A DNA stretch of 64,000 bases, taken from contig CADCJW010000002.1 in assembly GCA_902801845.1 (NCBI GenBank), positions 576,640 to 640,639 of the forward strand, written 5' to 3'. The DNA is from an uncultured Eubacteriales bacterium (GTDB lineage: Bacteria > Bacillota > Clostridia > Christensenellales > CAG-138). Each line of letters opens with the position of its first letter. Within the stretch, counting starts at the first letter, position 1. The notes beneath the pieces are model-generated. The model was not told the origin of the DNA and ran no database searches. It was given only the letters and a program-made list of their open reading frames with translations. Positions 1-7,998 of the stretch are shown piece by piece. A program made the translations under genes and the position numbers.

Positions 1-38
1 GTTTGATCTTTTTTCTCAGCAGAGGGCGTGGCTTTTTC

Positions 39-67
39 TTGAAAAAAGGGATCGCCCGTGCTATCCT
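39..67 (+). promoter_or_regulatory. Sigma-A-like promoter of the ABC transporter gene
   Basis: TTGAAA at 39-44, a 17-nt spacer and TATCCT at 62-67, ending 12 bases before the start codon. The Shine-Dalgarno signal between this -10 and the ATG at 80 is poor, so the transcript may be nearly leaderless. Confidence 0.55.
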
Positions 68-79
68 GAAGCTGACGAT

Positions 80-1753
80 ATGAAAAAAACGCAAAAGAAC
101 AACAGCATATCCCCCCTTAGCTGGGTCTGGCGGGTGGCCGCCGGGACCCGGTGGGAGGTGTTGTGGCTCCTCGTGCTGGAGGTGGTCCGGGGGACCAGCG
201 GCGTGGCGCTGGCCTGGACGCTGCGGAACATGATCGACCGAGCCGTGGACCGGGACTTGGGCGGGTTTTTGCGTCAGGGCGGGCTGTTCCTGGGGGTCAT
301 CCTGCTGCAGCTGCTGCTGCGGGCGCTGATCCGCCGGGCCCACGAACACGCCTCGGCCACGCTGGAGAACCGGCTCAAGGGGCGGCTGTTCGAGACGCTG
401 CTCTACAAGGACTACGGGGCCGTGACCTCGGAGCATTCGGAGGAGTGGATGAACCGGCTGGTGTCCGACACCGCCGTCGCCGCCAACGCCGCCGTGTCCA
501 TCGTGCCGGAGGCGAGCGGCATGCTGGTCATGCTTTTGAGCGCTGTGGGCGCGGTGCTGGTGATGCTGCGGGCGGCCCTGTGGGCGATCCTGCCCGCGGG
601 GGTGGTCCTGTCGCTGTTGGGGTATCTGTTCCGCAAGAAGCTGAAGGCGCTCCACAAGGACATCCGGGAGGCGGACGGACGGGTCCGGGTGCTGCTGTCG
701 GAGCGATTGAGCGAGCTCATGATCGTGCGCTCCTTCCGCCGGGAGCGGACCGTGCTGCAGCAGGGAGAGGCGGCCATGACGGAGCATCTAAAAGCGCGGA
801 TGCGGCGGAACCGGTTCTCGAACCTGGCGAACTTCGCCTACGGGCTCATGATGCGGAGCCTGTACGCGGGAGCGGCCGTCTATTGCGGGTATGGGATCCT
901 GAAGGGGACCGTGAGCTACGGCACCTTCACCGCCGTGCTGCAGCTGGTGGGGCAGATCCAGGCGCCGTTCGCCAACCTGTCCACCTATATCCCCCAGTAT
1001 TACGCCATGATCGCCAGCGTGGAGCGGCTCATGGAGGCGGAGGCCTTCGCCGACGACTGCCCGGACGGGCAGCTGGCGCAGAGCGAGATCGACGCCCTGT
1101 ACCGGACCGGGTTCACGGGGCTGCGGCTGAAGGACGTGTCCTTCGCCTATCCGGACCGGGCCGAGCCGGTGCCGGTGCTCCATACCGTGAGCGTCGGGCT
1201 GAAAAAGGGGGAGAGCGTGGCCGTGGTGGGGCCCTCGGGCCAGGGGAAGAGCACGGTGTTGAAGCTTTTGCTGTGCCTGTACCCGGTGAGCGAGGGGGCC
1301 CGCGTCTTGGAGACCACGTCCGGGGAGGTGCCCCTGACGGCATCGCACCGGGGGTTGTTCGCCTACGTGCCCCAGGGGAATCGGATCTTCAGCGGCACCG
1401 TGCGGGAGACGCTGACCTTCGGGGACGGGGCCTTTTCCGACGAGGAGATCTGGCGGGCGCTGGACGTGGCCGCGGCCGCCTTCGTGCGGGAGCTGCCTGC
1501 GGGGCTGGACACGGTCCTGGGGGAGCGGGGCGCGGGGCTGTCCGAGGGGCAGCTGCAGCGGCTGGCCATCGCCCGGGCGATCCTGTCGGGGCATCCGATC
1601 CTGCTGCTGGACGAGGCCACCAGCGCCCTGGACGAGGGGACCGAGGCGCAGCTGCTGGACAATCTCAAGCACATGACCGACCGCACCGTTTTGATCGTGA
1701 CCCACCGGCCCCGGGTCCGGGACGCCTGCGACCGGGTGTGGGAGATCGAGTAG
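80..1753 (+). CDS. ABC transporter, fused permease and ATPase (exporter type)
   Basis: Half-transporter of 557 residues with an N-terminal ABC type 1 membrane domain (about residues 20-310, several hydrophobic helices) followed by a nucleotide-binding domain. The ATPase motifs are complete: Walker A GPSGQGKST near residue 385, Q-loop VPQGNRIF, a signature LSEGQ (variant of LSGGQ) near 488, Walker B ILLLDEATSALD near 507 and the switch histidine in VTHRP near 540. Such proteins act as dimers exporting lipids, drugs or peptides. No second half-transporter or substrate gene is adjacent, so it is either a homodimer or pairs with a gene before this window. The substrate cannot be inferred. The gene ends against murA, which is convergent, with a three-hairpin intergenic repeat between them. 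Confidence 0.9.
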   Translation: MKKTQKNNSISPLSWVWRVAAGTRWEVLWLLVLEVVRGTSGVALAWTLRNMIDRAVDRDLGGFLRQGGLFLGVILLQLLLRALIRRAHEHASATLENRLKGRLFETLLYKDYGAVTSEHSEEWMNRLVSDTAVAANAAVSIVPEASGMLVMLLSAVGAVLVMLRAALWAILPAGVVLSLLGYLFRKKLKALHKDIREADGRVRVLLSERLSELMIVRSFRRERTVLQQGEAAMTEHLKARMRRNRFSNLANFAYGLMMRSLYAGAAVYCGYGILKGTVSYGTFTAVLQLVGQIQAPFANLSTYIPQYYAMIASVERLMEAEAFADDCPDGQLAQSEIDALYRTGFTGLRLKDVSFAYPDRAEPVPVLHTVSVGLKKGESVAVVGPSGQGKSTVLKLLLCLYPVSEGARVLETTSGEVPLTASHRGLFAYVPQGNRIFSGTVRETLTFGDGAFSDEEIWRALDVAAAAFVRELPAGLDTVLGERGAGLSEGQLQRLAIARAILSGHPILLLDEATSALDEGTEAQLLDNLKHMTDRTVLIVTHRPRVRDACDRVWEIE

Positions 1754-1770
1754 ATTTTTTCTTTTGTTCC

Positions 1771-1886
1771 TTTTTCTCTTTCGACAAAGAGAAAAAAGAG
1801 AAACTTAAGGGAGGGGTACAGCTTCCGTGCGGGAAGCCATACCCCTCCTTGATGTTCTTTTGGGCGGCTTTTCTTTCAGGAAAAGC
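1771..1886 (+). repeat. Three-hairpin intergenic repeat, copy 1 (likely bidirectional terminator)
   Basis: Three consecutive hairpins between convergent genes: an 11-bp T-rich/A-rich stem at 1771-1796, a GGAGGGGTA/TACCCCTCC stem with an inner GCTTCC/GGAAGC stem at 1810-1848, and GCTTTTC/GAAAAGC at 1867-1886. The order and the linker wording (AAGAGAAA, GTTCTTTT) recur in five other intergenic places in this window. Its position between the ABC transporter and murA suggests transcription termination on both strands. Confidence 0.8.
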
Positions 1887-1897
1887 TGCAAACAAAC

Positions 1898-3178
1898 CTA
1901 TTCTTCCTCTATCCTGGTGATGCTGGCGCCCAGGGCGTTGAACTTGTGCTCCAAATGCTCGTAGCCCCGGTCGATGTACTCCACGCCCCGGACCTTCGTT
2001 TCTCCGGAAGCGGAGAGCCCGGCCACGATGAGGGCGGCCCCGGCCCTAAGGTCGGTGGCGTGGATGTCCGCGCCGTGGAGCCCCTCCACGCCCCGGATGC
2101 GGGCGGTGCGCTTGCTGACGCTGATGGAAGCGCCCATCTTCCGAAGCTCCTTCACGTGGTTGAACCGGTTCTCGAAGATGTTCTCCACCACCACGGAGTT
2201 GCTGGCGGCGGTGGTGAGGTACGCCATCATGGGCTGCTGCAGGTCCGTGGGGAAGCCGGGGTACACGGCGGTCTTGATGTTCACGCCCCGGGGCCTGTGG
2301 TCCATCTTCACCCGGAGGAAGAACTCCCGCCCGTCGTCGCCCTCGATGATCTGGGCGCCGCTCTCCAAAAGCTTGGCCGTGATGGCCTCCATATGGGTGG
2401 GGATCACGTTCTTGATGATCACGTCCCCCCGGGTGGCGGCGGCGGCGATCATATAGGTGCCGGTCTCGATCTGGTCGGGGATCACGGCGTAGCTGCAGCC
2501 GTGGAGCTTCTTCTTCCCCCGGATGCGGATCACGTCCGTGCCCGCGCCCTTGATGGACGCGCCCATCATGTTGAGGAAGTTGGCCACGTCCACCACGTGG
2601 GGCTCCTTGGCCACGTTTTGGAGCACCGTCTGCCCCTCCGCCTTGCAGGCCGCCAGCATCAGGTTGATGGTGGCGCCCACGGACACGAGATCGAAGAAGA
2701 TCTCCGCCCCCCGCAGCTTTTTCGCCTGGGCCCGGACCACGTTCCGGCTCTCGTCGATATACACGTTGGCGCCCAGGGCCCGAAGGCCCTTGATGTGCTG
2801 GTCGATGGGCCTTGGCCCGATGACGCAGCCGCCGGGCAGCGCCAGCTCCACCTCGCCGTAGGCGCCCAGCATGGCCCCCAGCAGATAATAGGAGGCCCGC
2901 ATGGCGCCCACCTCGGGGAAGGTGGCGTCCACGGTGGTGATGGGGGTGGGGTCGATCCGCATGCAGTCGCCCCGGGTGAAGTCCACCTGGGCGCCTATGC
3001 GGGACAGGATATGCTTCAGCGTCTGCACGTCCTGGATGGCGGGCAGATTCTCCAGGATACAGCACTCCTGGGCCAGGATCGCCGCCGGGATGATGGCCAC
3101 CGCCGCGTTCTTCGCCCCGCTGATGGTCACGGTCCCCTCGAGCCGCCGTCCGCCCTGGATGCTATAGTATTGGTTCAT
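1898..3178 (-). CDS. murA: UDP-N-acetylglucosamine 1-carboxyvinyltransferase (MurA), copy 1
   Basis: Cytosolic enzyme of the first committed step of peptidoglycan synthesis: it transfers the enolpyruvyl group of PEP to UDP-GlcNAc. The 426-residue length matches the family. The N-terminus has the conserved SGAKNAA motif (residues 20-26) and the PEP/fosfomycin-reactive cysteine is present in PGGC (Cys118). The C-terminal DRGYEHLEHKFNALGA block is typical. A GGAGGG ribosome binding site lies 6 bases before the ATG. It is transcribed alone from its own promoter. A second paralogue lies at 60881-62137 inside the division/wall cluster; having two MurA proteins is common in Gram-positive bacteria, and which is the major one cannot be told here. 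Confidence 0.96.
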   Translation of the reverse strand: MNQYYSIQGGRRLEGTVTISGAKNAAVAIIPAAILAQECCILENLPAIQDVQTLKHILSRIGAQVDFTRGDCMRIDPTPITTVDATFPEVGAMRASYYLLGAMLGAYGEVELALPGGCVIGPRPIDQHIKGLRALGANVYIDESRNVVRAQAKKLRGAEIFFDLVSVGATINLMLAACKAEGQTVLQNVAKEPHVVDVANFLNMMGASIKGAGTDVIRIRGKKKLHGCSYAVIPDQIETGTYMIAAAATRGDVIIKNVIPTHMEAITAKLLESGAQIIEGDDGREFFLRVKMDHRPRGVNIKTAVYPGFPTDLQQPMMAYLTTAASNSVVVENIFENRFNHVKELRKMGASISVSKRTARIRGVEGLHGADIHATDLRAGAALIVAGLSASGETKVRGVEYIDRGYEHLEHKFNALGASITRIEEE

Positions 3179-3220
3179 ATGCTGCCCTCCGAAAAGTAGG
3201 CGTTGAATGCCTTACCTTTT

Positions 3221-3249
3221 ACTATACAGATTTTTCGCTTTCCCGTCAA
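3221..3249 (-). promoter_or_regulatory. Promoter of murA copy 1
   Basis: On the minus strand TTGACG (3249-3244), 17-nt spacer, TATAGT (3226-3221), about 43 bases before the start codon. Close to consensus. Confidence 0.7.
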
Positions 3250-3268
3250 CCGTCAACCGATTTCCCGC

Positions 3269-4123
3269 TCAGGAGAGATCGTAGAGCAGGTCGTAGGCCT
3301 CGTACCAGGCCCGCAGCGTCCCGTCCTGGGCCCAGCGGACGAGGAGGCTGTCGATGAGGGCGATAAGGTCCTTCTCCTCGCTGGTGCCGATCACGTGATA
3401 GTCCACCGTGCCCAGGGCGTAGGCGGAGAGGGCCATGGCCTTCTCCCGGTGGGACAGGGCAACGGACCTTGGCATGCACACCGCGTCCAACGACCCGGCC
3501 CGAAGGGCCACCAACATGTCGTAGTAGGCGGCGAAGGTGACGATGATGAGGCCGTTCTCCTCGTCCTGCTGATACTGGCTGAGCACCTTGTTGGCGTCGG
3601 TGTCGTGGAGGACGCCGATCCGCTTCTCCGCCAGGGCCCCCTTTTCGGGCAGGCTATAGCCCATGAGCACGCAGGGGTCCCGGTAGAAGGGGGCCTCGGT
3701 GACCAGATACTTCTTGCCGGTGAGCTTGTCGAGGCTCATGACGGCCACGTCGATGTTCCCCTCCCCCATCTGCCAGGCCACGGTGTGCCGGCTCACGGGG
3801 GCCATCTCGCACCCGTCCTGGCTGTTGAAGATGACCTGGGACAGGGCCATGCACAGGGCCGGCTCCAGGCCCACCCCGTTCTGGTTCAGGCCGTAGACGT
3901 TCTCGTCCACCCCCACCCGGAGGGTGCCCTTTTTGCGGAGCACGTCGATCTCCGCGTTGTTGAGGTAGCTGTCGGCGGGCTGGTTCACCAGAATGGCCAG
4001 GAACACCACCACCAGCAGCCCCAGCAAAAACAGCACCGGGCGCAGGGGCAGCCTCTCCTGCCAGTTGTCGGGCAGGAGCCGCCGCCGGTGTTTTTGGACC
4101 TTTTTGTTGAACCTGGTCTCCAT
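3269..4123 (-). CDS. Membrane-anchored solute-binding protein (family 3-like)
   Basis: 284 residues starting at METRF. A basic N-terminus (about 30 residues) is followed by one hydrophobic segment (VLFLLGLLVVVFLAILV) and then an extracellular domain resembling amino-acid-type periplasmic binding proteins: KGTLRVGVDENVYGLN, a GEGNIDVAV segment, EAPFYRDPCVLMGY, a KRIGVLHDTDANKVLSQY hinge-like region and AGSLDAVCMP. There is no lipobox, so it is tethered by an uncleaved helix rather than lipidated. No ABC permease or ATPase partner is nearby. The longer open frame upstream runs through the divergent thpR gene and is not credible. It could serve as a sensor or as the binding part of a remote transporter; the ligand is unknown. 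Confidence 0.75.
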   Translation of the reverse strand: METRFNKKVQKHRRRLLPDNWQERLPLRPVLFLLGLLVVVFLAILVNQPADSYLNNAEIDVLRKKGTLRVGVDENVYGLNQNGVGLEPALCMALSQVIFNSQDGCEMAPVSRHTVAWQMGEGNIDVAVMSLDKLTGKKYLVTEAPFYRDPCVLMGYSLPEKGALAEKRIGVLHDTDANKVLSQYQQDEENGLIIVTFAAYYDMLVALRAGSLDAVCMPRSVALSHREKAMALSAYALGTVDYHVIGTSEEKDLIALIDSLLVRWAQDGTLRAWYEAYDLLYDLS

Positions 4124-4173
4124 CCGGTCCAGTATATCAGAGAACGGCGCAAAAGAAAAGAGGGGGAAAGTCC

Positions 4174-4202
4174 TGTACAAGGCCGGGAAAATCCGGTACA
4201 AT
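4174..4202 (+). promoter_or_regulatory. Likely promoter of the thpR-addBA operon
   Basis: TGTACA (4174-4179), 17-nt spacer, TACAAT (4197-4202), 29 bases before the thpR ATG. A minus-strand TATACT at 4136-4131 could serve the divergent binding-protein gene, but its -35 is poor. Confidence 0.5.
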
Positions 4203-4231
4203 GGAACCATCAAAACCGGGGGAAAAGGGAA

Positions 4232-4756
4232 ATGAGACTGTTTATCGCCGTGCCGCTGCCGAAGGACGTGCAAAAGAAGGTGTTCGCCTTCGAGCAATCG
4301 CTGAAGGAATGCTCCACCGGGGGCCGGTTCGTGCCCCAGGGGAACCATCACGTGACCTTGCGGTTCATCGGGGAGAGCAACGACCTCGCCGACATCGCCT
4401 TCGCCATGGACCAGGCGGTGGCGGACGCCCGGCCCTTCACCCTGCGGCTGGGGGGCTACGGCTGCTTCGACCACGGCGGCGCCCGGACCAGCTTCCTCCG
4501 GGCGGAGGGGGATTTGGACGAGCTCTTCCGCATCCATGAGATGCTGGAGGCCAGCCTGTGGGAGCGGGGCTTCTGCAAGGGCAAGGGGCGGCTCGTCCCC
4601 CACGTCACCTTGGGCCGGGCCGTGGAGCACGGGGACATCTCCCACCTGCAGCTGCCGGAAAACGCCAGCTTTCGGGTCAACTCCATCGTCCTATACGAAA
4701 GCACCAACGAGAAGGGCAGGATGGTGTACACGCCGGTGCACACCGCCAGGTTCTGA
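4232..4756 (+). CDS. thpR: RNA 2',3'-cyclic phosphodiesterase / 2'-5' RNA ligase
   Basis: 174 residues, the usual size of the ThpR/LigT family of the 2H phosphoesterase superfamily. Both HxT catalytic motifs are present: HVTL at His40 and HVTL at His124. Family members open 2',3'-cyclic phosphate RNA ends in vitro; the biological substrate is not settled. The start at 4232 was chosen because a purine-rich GGGGAAAAGGGA site precedes it and the family N-terminus MRLFIAVPLP begins there; the much longer open frame upstream is antisense to the binding-protein gene. The stop codon overlaps the addB start by one base (TGATG), so it is the first gene of a repair operon. Confidence 0.9.
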   Translation: MRLFIAVPLPKDVQKKVFAFEQSLKECSTGGRFVPQGNHHVTLRFIGESNDLADIAFAMDQAVADARPFTLRLGGYGCFDHGGARTSFLRAEGDLDELFRIHEMLEASLWERGFCKGKGRLVPHVTLGRAVEHGDISHLQLPENASFRVNSIVLYESTNEKGRMVYTPVHTARF

Positions 4757-7700
4757 TGGCCGCGCCCCTCACCGTTTGGATGGGCCGCTCGGGCAGCGGG
4801 AAGAGCACCCGCCTGTACGACCGGCTCATTGCCCACGCCCAAAAGGGGGAGCGGGCCACGCTGGTGGTGGCGGAGCAATACACCTTCGAGGCGGAAAAAG
4901 CCCTCTGTAGCCGCCTGGGAGGGCTGTTGGGGGTCCAGGTCCTCTCCTTCTCCCGGCTCTGCGAGCGGGTGCTCCAGGAGCGGGGGGCAGAGCTCCCCGT
5001 CATCGGCGGCCCCGGGCGGCGGATGATCCTGCGCCGGGCGGCCCTGAACCGGAAGAAGGAGCTGACCCTCTTCGGCCGGGTGGCGGAGAGCCGGGGCTTT
5101 GCCCAGCGGATGGACGAGATCATCACCCGCTGCAAGCAGAGCGGCGCCGGGCCCGAGGATCTGCGGCAGGCGGCCGAGGCCCTGCCCGAGGGGAGCCAGC
5201 TTAGGGGGAAGCTGGCGGACATCGCCCTGCTCTTCAGGGAGAGCGAGGATTTTTTGCGGGATCGGTATCTCACCCAAAGCGACCTGTGGGACCGGGCCGG
5301 GGAATCCCTGGAGGGCTCCTTCCTCACGGGGACGGACCTGTACGTGGACGGCATCGACATCCCCAGCCGCCAGCTGTTCCGGCTCATGGGGCGGCTGCTG
5401 GGGGTGTGCCGGTCCGTGACCGTCACCTTGCGCATGGACCCGGACGGCCGGGACGGGGAGCTTTTCGCCCCGGACGTCCGCACCTTTTATAAGCTTCGAC
5501 AGGTGGCCCAGGAGGCGGGCAGCCCCTTCTTTGTGGAGGGCTGCCGCCGGGACAAGCCCCGGCCCCCGGAGCTGAAGCATTTGGAAAAACACCTCTTCGC
5601 CCAGGACGAAGCCGTCTTCCCCGGCCCCGTGCCGGCCCTGACGCTGTGGGCCTCCCCGGATCGGGAGACGGAGGCGGAGCGCTGCGCCCAGGAGGTCCAG
5701 CGGCTGGTCCGCCAGGGCCACCGGTATCGGGACGTGGCCGTCATGGTCACCGACGGGGGCGGGTACGTGTCCCGCATCCGCCGGATCTTCGCCCGCATGG
5801 GCATCCCCCTCTTTTACGACGCCACCCGGCCCGTCACGGGCCACAGCGCCATGGATATGGTCCTCTCCGCCGTCCGCTTCGTCCAAAGCGGTAGCATGGA
5901 GGACGCTTTGCGCATCCTCAAAAGCGGCTACGGCCCCTGCACCGTGGGCGAGGGGGAGATCTTCGAAAATTACGTGCTGCGCTACGGCCTCTACGGCGGG
6001 AGCCTGGCCGCCCCCTTCACCTTCGGGGAGGTGCCCCCGGAGGCGGAGAAGGTCCGCGCCGCCCTGTATCCTCCCCTTGACCGGCTGAAAACCGGCTGCG
6101 GCCGGGGCACCACCGGGGCCCAGAAGGCCCAGGCGGTCTACGCCTATATGGAGGAAACGGACCTGCGGGAGCAGCTTCGGGCCCAGGGGGAAGCGTTGAT
6201 CGCCGCCGGCCGGCCCAACGCCGGGGAGCTGTTCAGCCAGGTCTACACCGTTTTAAGCGGGCTCCTCAGCGACATCGCCGCCATCTGGGGCCGGGACGAG
6301 CTGAGCCAGAAGGAGTTTTTGTCCCTGCTGGAGGAGGGGGCCCAGTCCTCCACCATGGGGGTTTTGCCCGGCATGGCGGACCAGGTCATACTGGGTGACT
6401 TTGCCCGGACCCGGACCCCGGCGGTGCCCATCCTCTTCGTGCTGGGCTGCAACGAGGGGCTGCTGCCCCCGGCCCGCACCGACGACGAGCTCATCTCCGA
6501 CGGGGAGCTGGAGCTGCTGAAGGAGCAGGGGCTGGAGCTGTGGACCGGCACCGAGGCCCTCACCGAGATGGAGCGGCTGGAGCTATACACCGCCTTCAAC
6601 AAGGCCCAGCAGAAATTATACTTCAGCTACAGCTTTTCCGCCGACGGGGAGGAGCTCTCTCCCGCGCCCCTCTTGGGCCGGATGCAGCGGCTGTTCCCGG
6701 GCCTTATCCCCCGGGACGGGCTGGAGGCGGAGAGCTACCCGCTGGACCGGGAGGGGGGCTTCCGTCGCCTGGTCCGGGAGCTGGCCCTCTACGAGCGGGA
6801 CGGGTTCGTCAGCGAACAGCTCCCCGCCCAGCGGGCCTACTTCGCCGCGGACGAAACCTACGGCCCCCGGCTCCGACGGGCGGAGGCCGCCCTGAACGGG
6901 GGCATTTCCCCCGCCCCCTTCGGCCGCGCTCTGGCGGAACGGATGTACGGCGCCGCCCCCAGCATGAGCGCCAGCCGGCTGGAGCAATTCAACCGCTGCC
7001 CCTTCGCCCATTATCTGAAATACGGCCTGAGGGCCAAGGAGCGGCCCGAGAGCCGGGAGGAGGCCGCCGACGCGGGCACCTTCCTCCACGACGCCTTGGA
7101 CGCCTTTTTGAAGCTGGTGAAGGAGCGGGGCCTCAGCTGGGCCGCCCTCACCGACGAGGACGCGGATGAGCTGGTGGACCAGATCCTGCCCCCCCTCGTG
7201 GTCAGCCACAACGACGGCATCTTCCTTCGGGACGTGCGGCTCCGGGAGGCTCTGTTCCTCAGGATCGAGTCCGTGAAGAAGTGCGCCCGGTCCATCGTGA
7301 AGCAGATGCAGGCCGGCAGCTACCGCCCCTACGAGACGGAGCTGGCCTTCGGCCCCGAGAGCCCCTTCCCGCCCCTGCTCCTTCACAGCGACGACGGGCA
7401 GACGGTGAAGCTCTACGGCCGGATCGACCGGGTGGACACAAGCCCGTCGGGGTACTATCGGATCATCGACTACAAGATGGGGGATCGAAAGTTCGAGCCC
7501 GCCAAGATCGCCGCGGGGTTGAGCCTGCAGCTCCCCCTGTACCTGGCCGCCGTGGCGGGGCTGGAGGGGGAGATGGGCGGCATGTACTATATGCCCCTGT
7601 CCCTGCCCGCCGCCAAGGAGGGCGAGGAGCAGCGCCACGTGCTGCGGGGCGTCACCGACATGAGCGAAGGGTCCCTGGCCGCCCTGGAGCGGGACTTGGA

Positions 7701-7998
7701 CGGGACGTCGAAGATCGTCCAGGGCCTGCGGCGCAAGAAGGACGGGACCCTCAGCGGGAACGTGTGCCGGGCGGAGGATATGCACGTCTTGACCCAAAAG
7801 GCGGTCTCGGTGGCGGAGCGAACGCTGAACGACATGCGCCGGGGGGAGGCGGACGTGATCCCCTACAAGGGGGCCTGCGACTGGTGTCCCTACCAGGCCG
7901 TGTGTCGCTACGACAAGCAGCAGAAGGGCTGCCGGGAGCGGGACACCAAGAGGATGACCATAGATGAACTTTTGGCTTTAGCTGAGGGATCGAAATGA
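4756..7998 (+). CDS. addB: ATP-dependent helicase/deoxyribonuclease subunit B (AddB)
   Basis: 1080 residues. AddB pairs with AddA to process double-strand breaks and load RecA at Chi sites. A Walker A motif GRSGSGKST lies at residues 9-17 and the C-terminal nuclease domain contains IIDYKMGD near residue 905. The four cysteines expected for the iron-sulphur cluster are visible: one in RCPFAHY near residue 748 and CDWCPYQAVC near 1041-1050. The start overlaps the thpR stop by one base and the stop overlaps the addA start (ATGA), indicating translational coupling. The N-terminally extended frame upstream of 4756 overlaps thpR and is rejected. Confidence 0.94.
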   Translation: MAAPLTVWMGRSGSGKSTRLYDRLIAHAQKGERATLVVAEQYTFEAEKALCSRLGGLLGVQVLSFSRLCERVLQERGAELPVIGGPGRRMILRRAALNRKKELTLFGRVAESRGFAQRMDEIITRCKQSGAGPEDLRQAAEALPEGSQLRGKLADIALLFRESEDFLRDRYLTQSDLWDRAGESLEGSFLTGTDLYVDGIDIPSRQLFRLMGRLLGVCRSVTVTLRMDPDGRDGELFAPDVRTFYKLRQVAQEAGSPFFVEGCRRDKPRPPELKHLEKHLFAQDEAVFPGPVPALTLWASPDRETEAERCAQEVQRLVRQGHRYRDVAVMVTDGGGYVSRIRRIFARMGIPLFYDATRPVTGHSAMDMVLSAVRFVQSGSMEDALRILKSGYGPCTVGEGEIFENYVLRYGLYGGSLAAPFTFGEVPPEAEKVRAALYPPLDRLKTGCGRGTTGAQKAQAVYAYMEETDLREQLRAQGEALIAAGRPNAGELFSQVYTVLSGLLSDIAAIWGRDELSQKEFLSLLEEGAQSSTMGVLPGMADQVILGDFARTRTPAVPILFVLGCNEGLLPPARTDDELISDGELELLKEQGLELWTGTEALTEMERLELYTAFNKAQQKLYFSYSFSADGEELSPAPLLGRMQRLFPGLIPRDGLEAESYPLDREGGFRRLVRELALYERDGFVSEQLPAQRAYFAADETYGPRLRRAEAALNGGISPAPFGRALAERMYGAAPSMSASRLEQFNRCPFAHYLKYGLRAKERPESREEAADAGTFLHDALDAFLKLVKERGLSWAALTDEDADELVDQILPPLVVSHNDGIFLRDVRLREALFLRIESVKKCARSIVKQMQAGSYRPYETELAFGPESPFPPLLLHSDDGQTVKLYGRIDRVDTSPSGYYRIIDYKMGDRKFEPAKIAAGLSLQLPLYLAAVAGLEGEMGGMYYMPLSLPAAKEGEEQRHVLRGVTDMSEGSLAALERDLDGTSKIVQGLRRKKDGTLSGNVCRAEDMHVLTQKAVSVAERTLNDMRRGEADVIPYKGACDWCPYQAVCRYDKQQKGCRERDTKRMTIDELLALAEGSK

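Noticed and set aside
3203..4231. N-terminal extension of the thpR frame
   Set aside because: It is antisense to the binding-protein gene, has no domain, and the ThpR family begins at 4232 behind a ribosome binding site.
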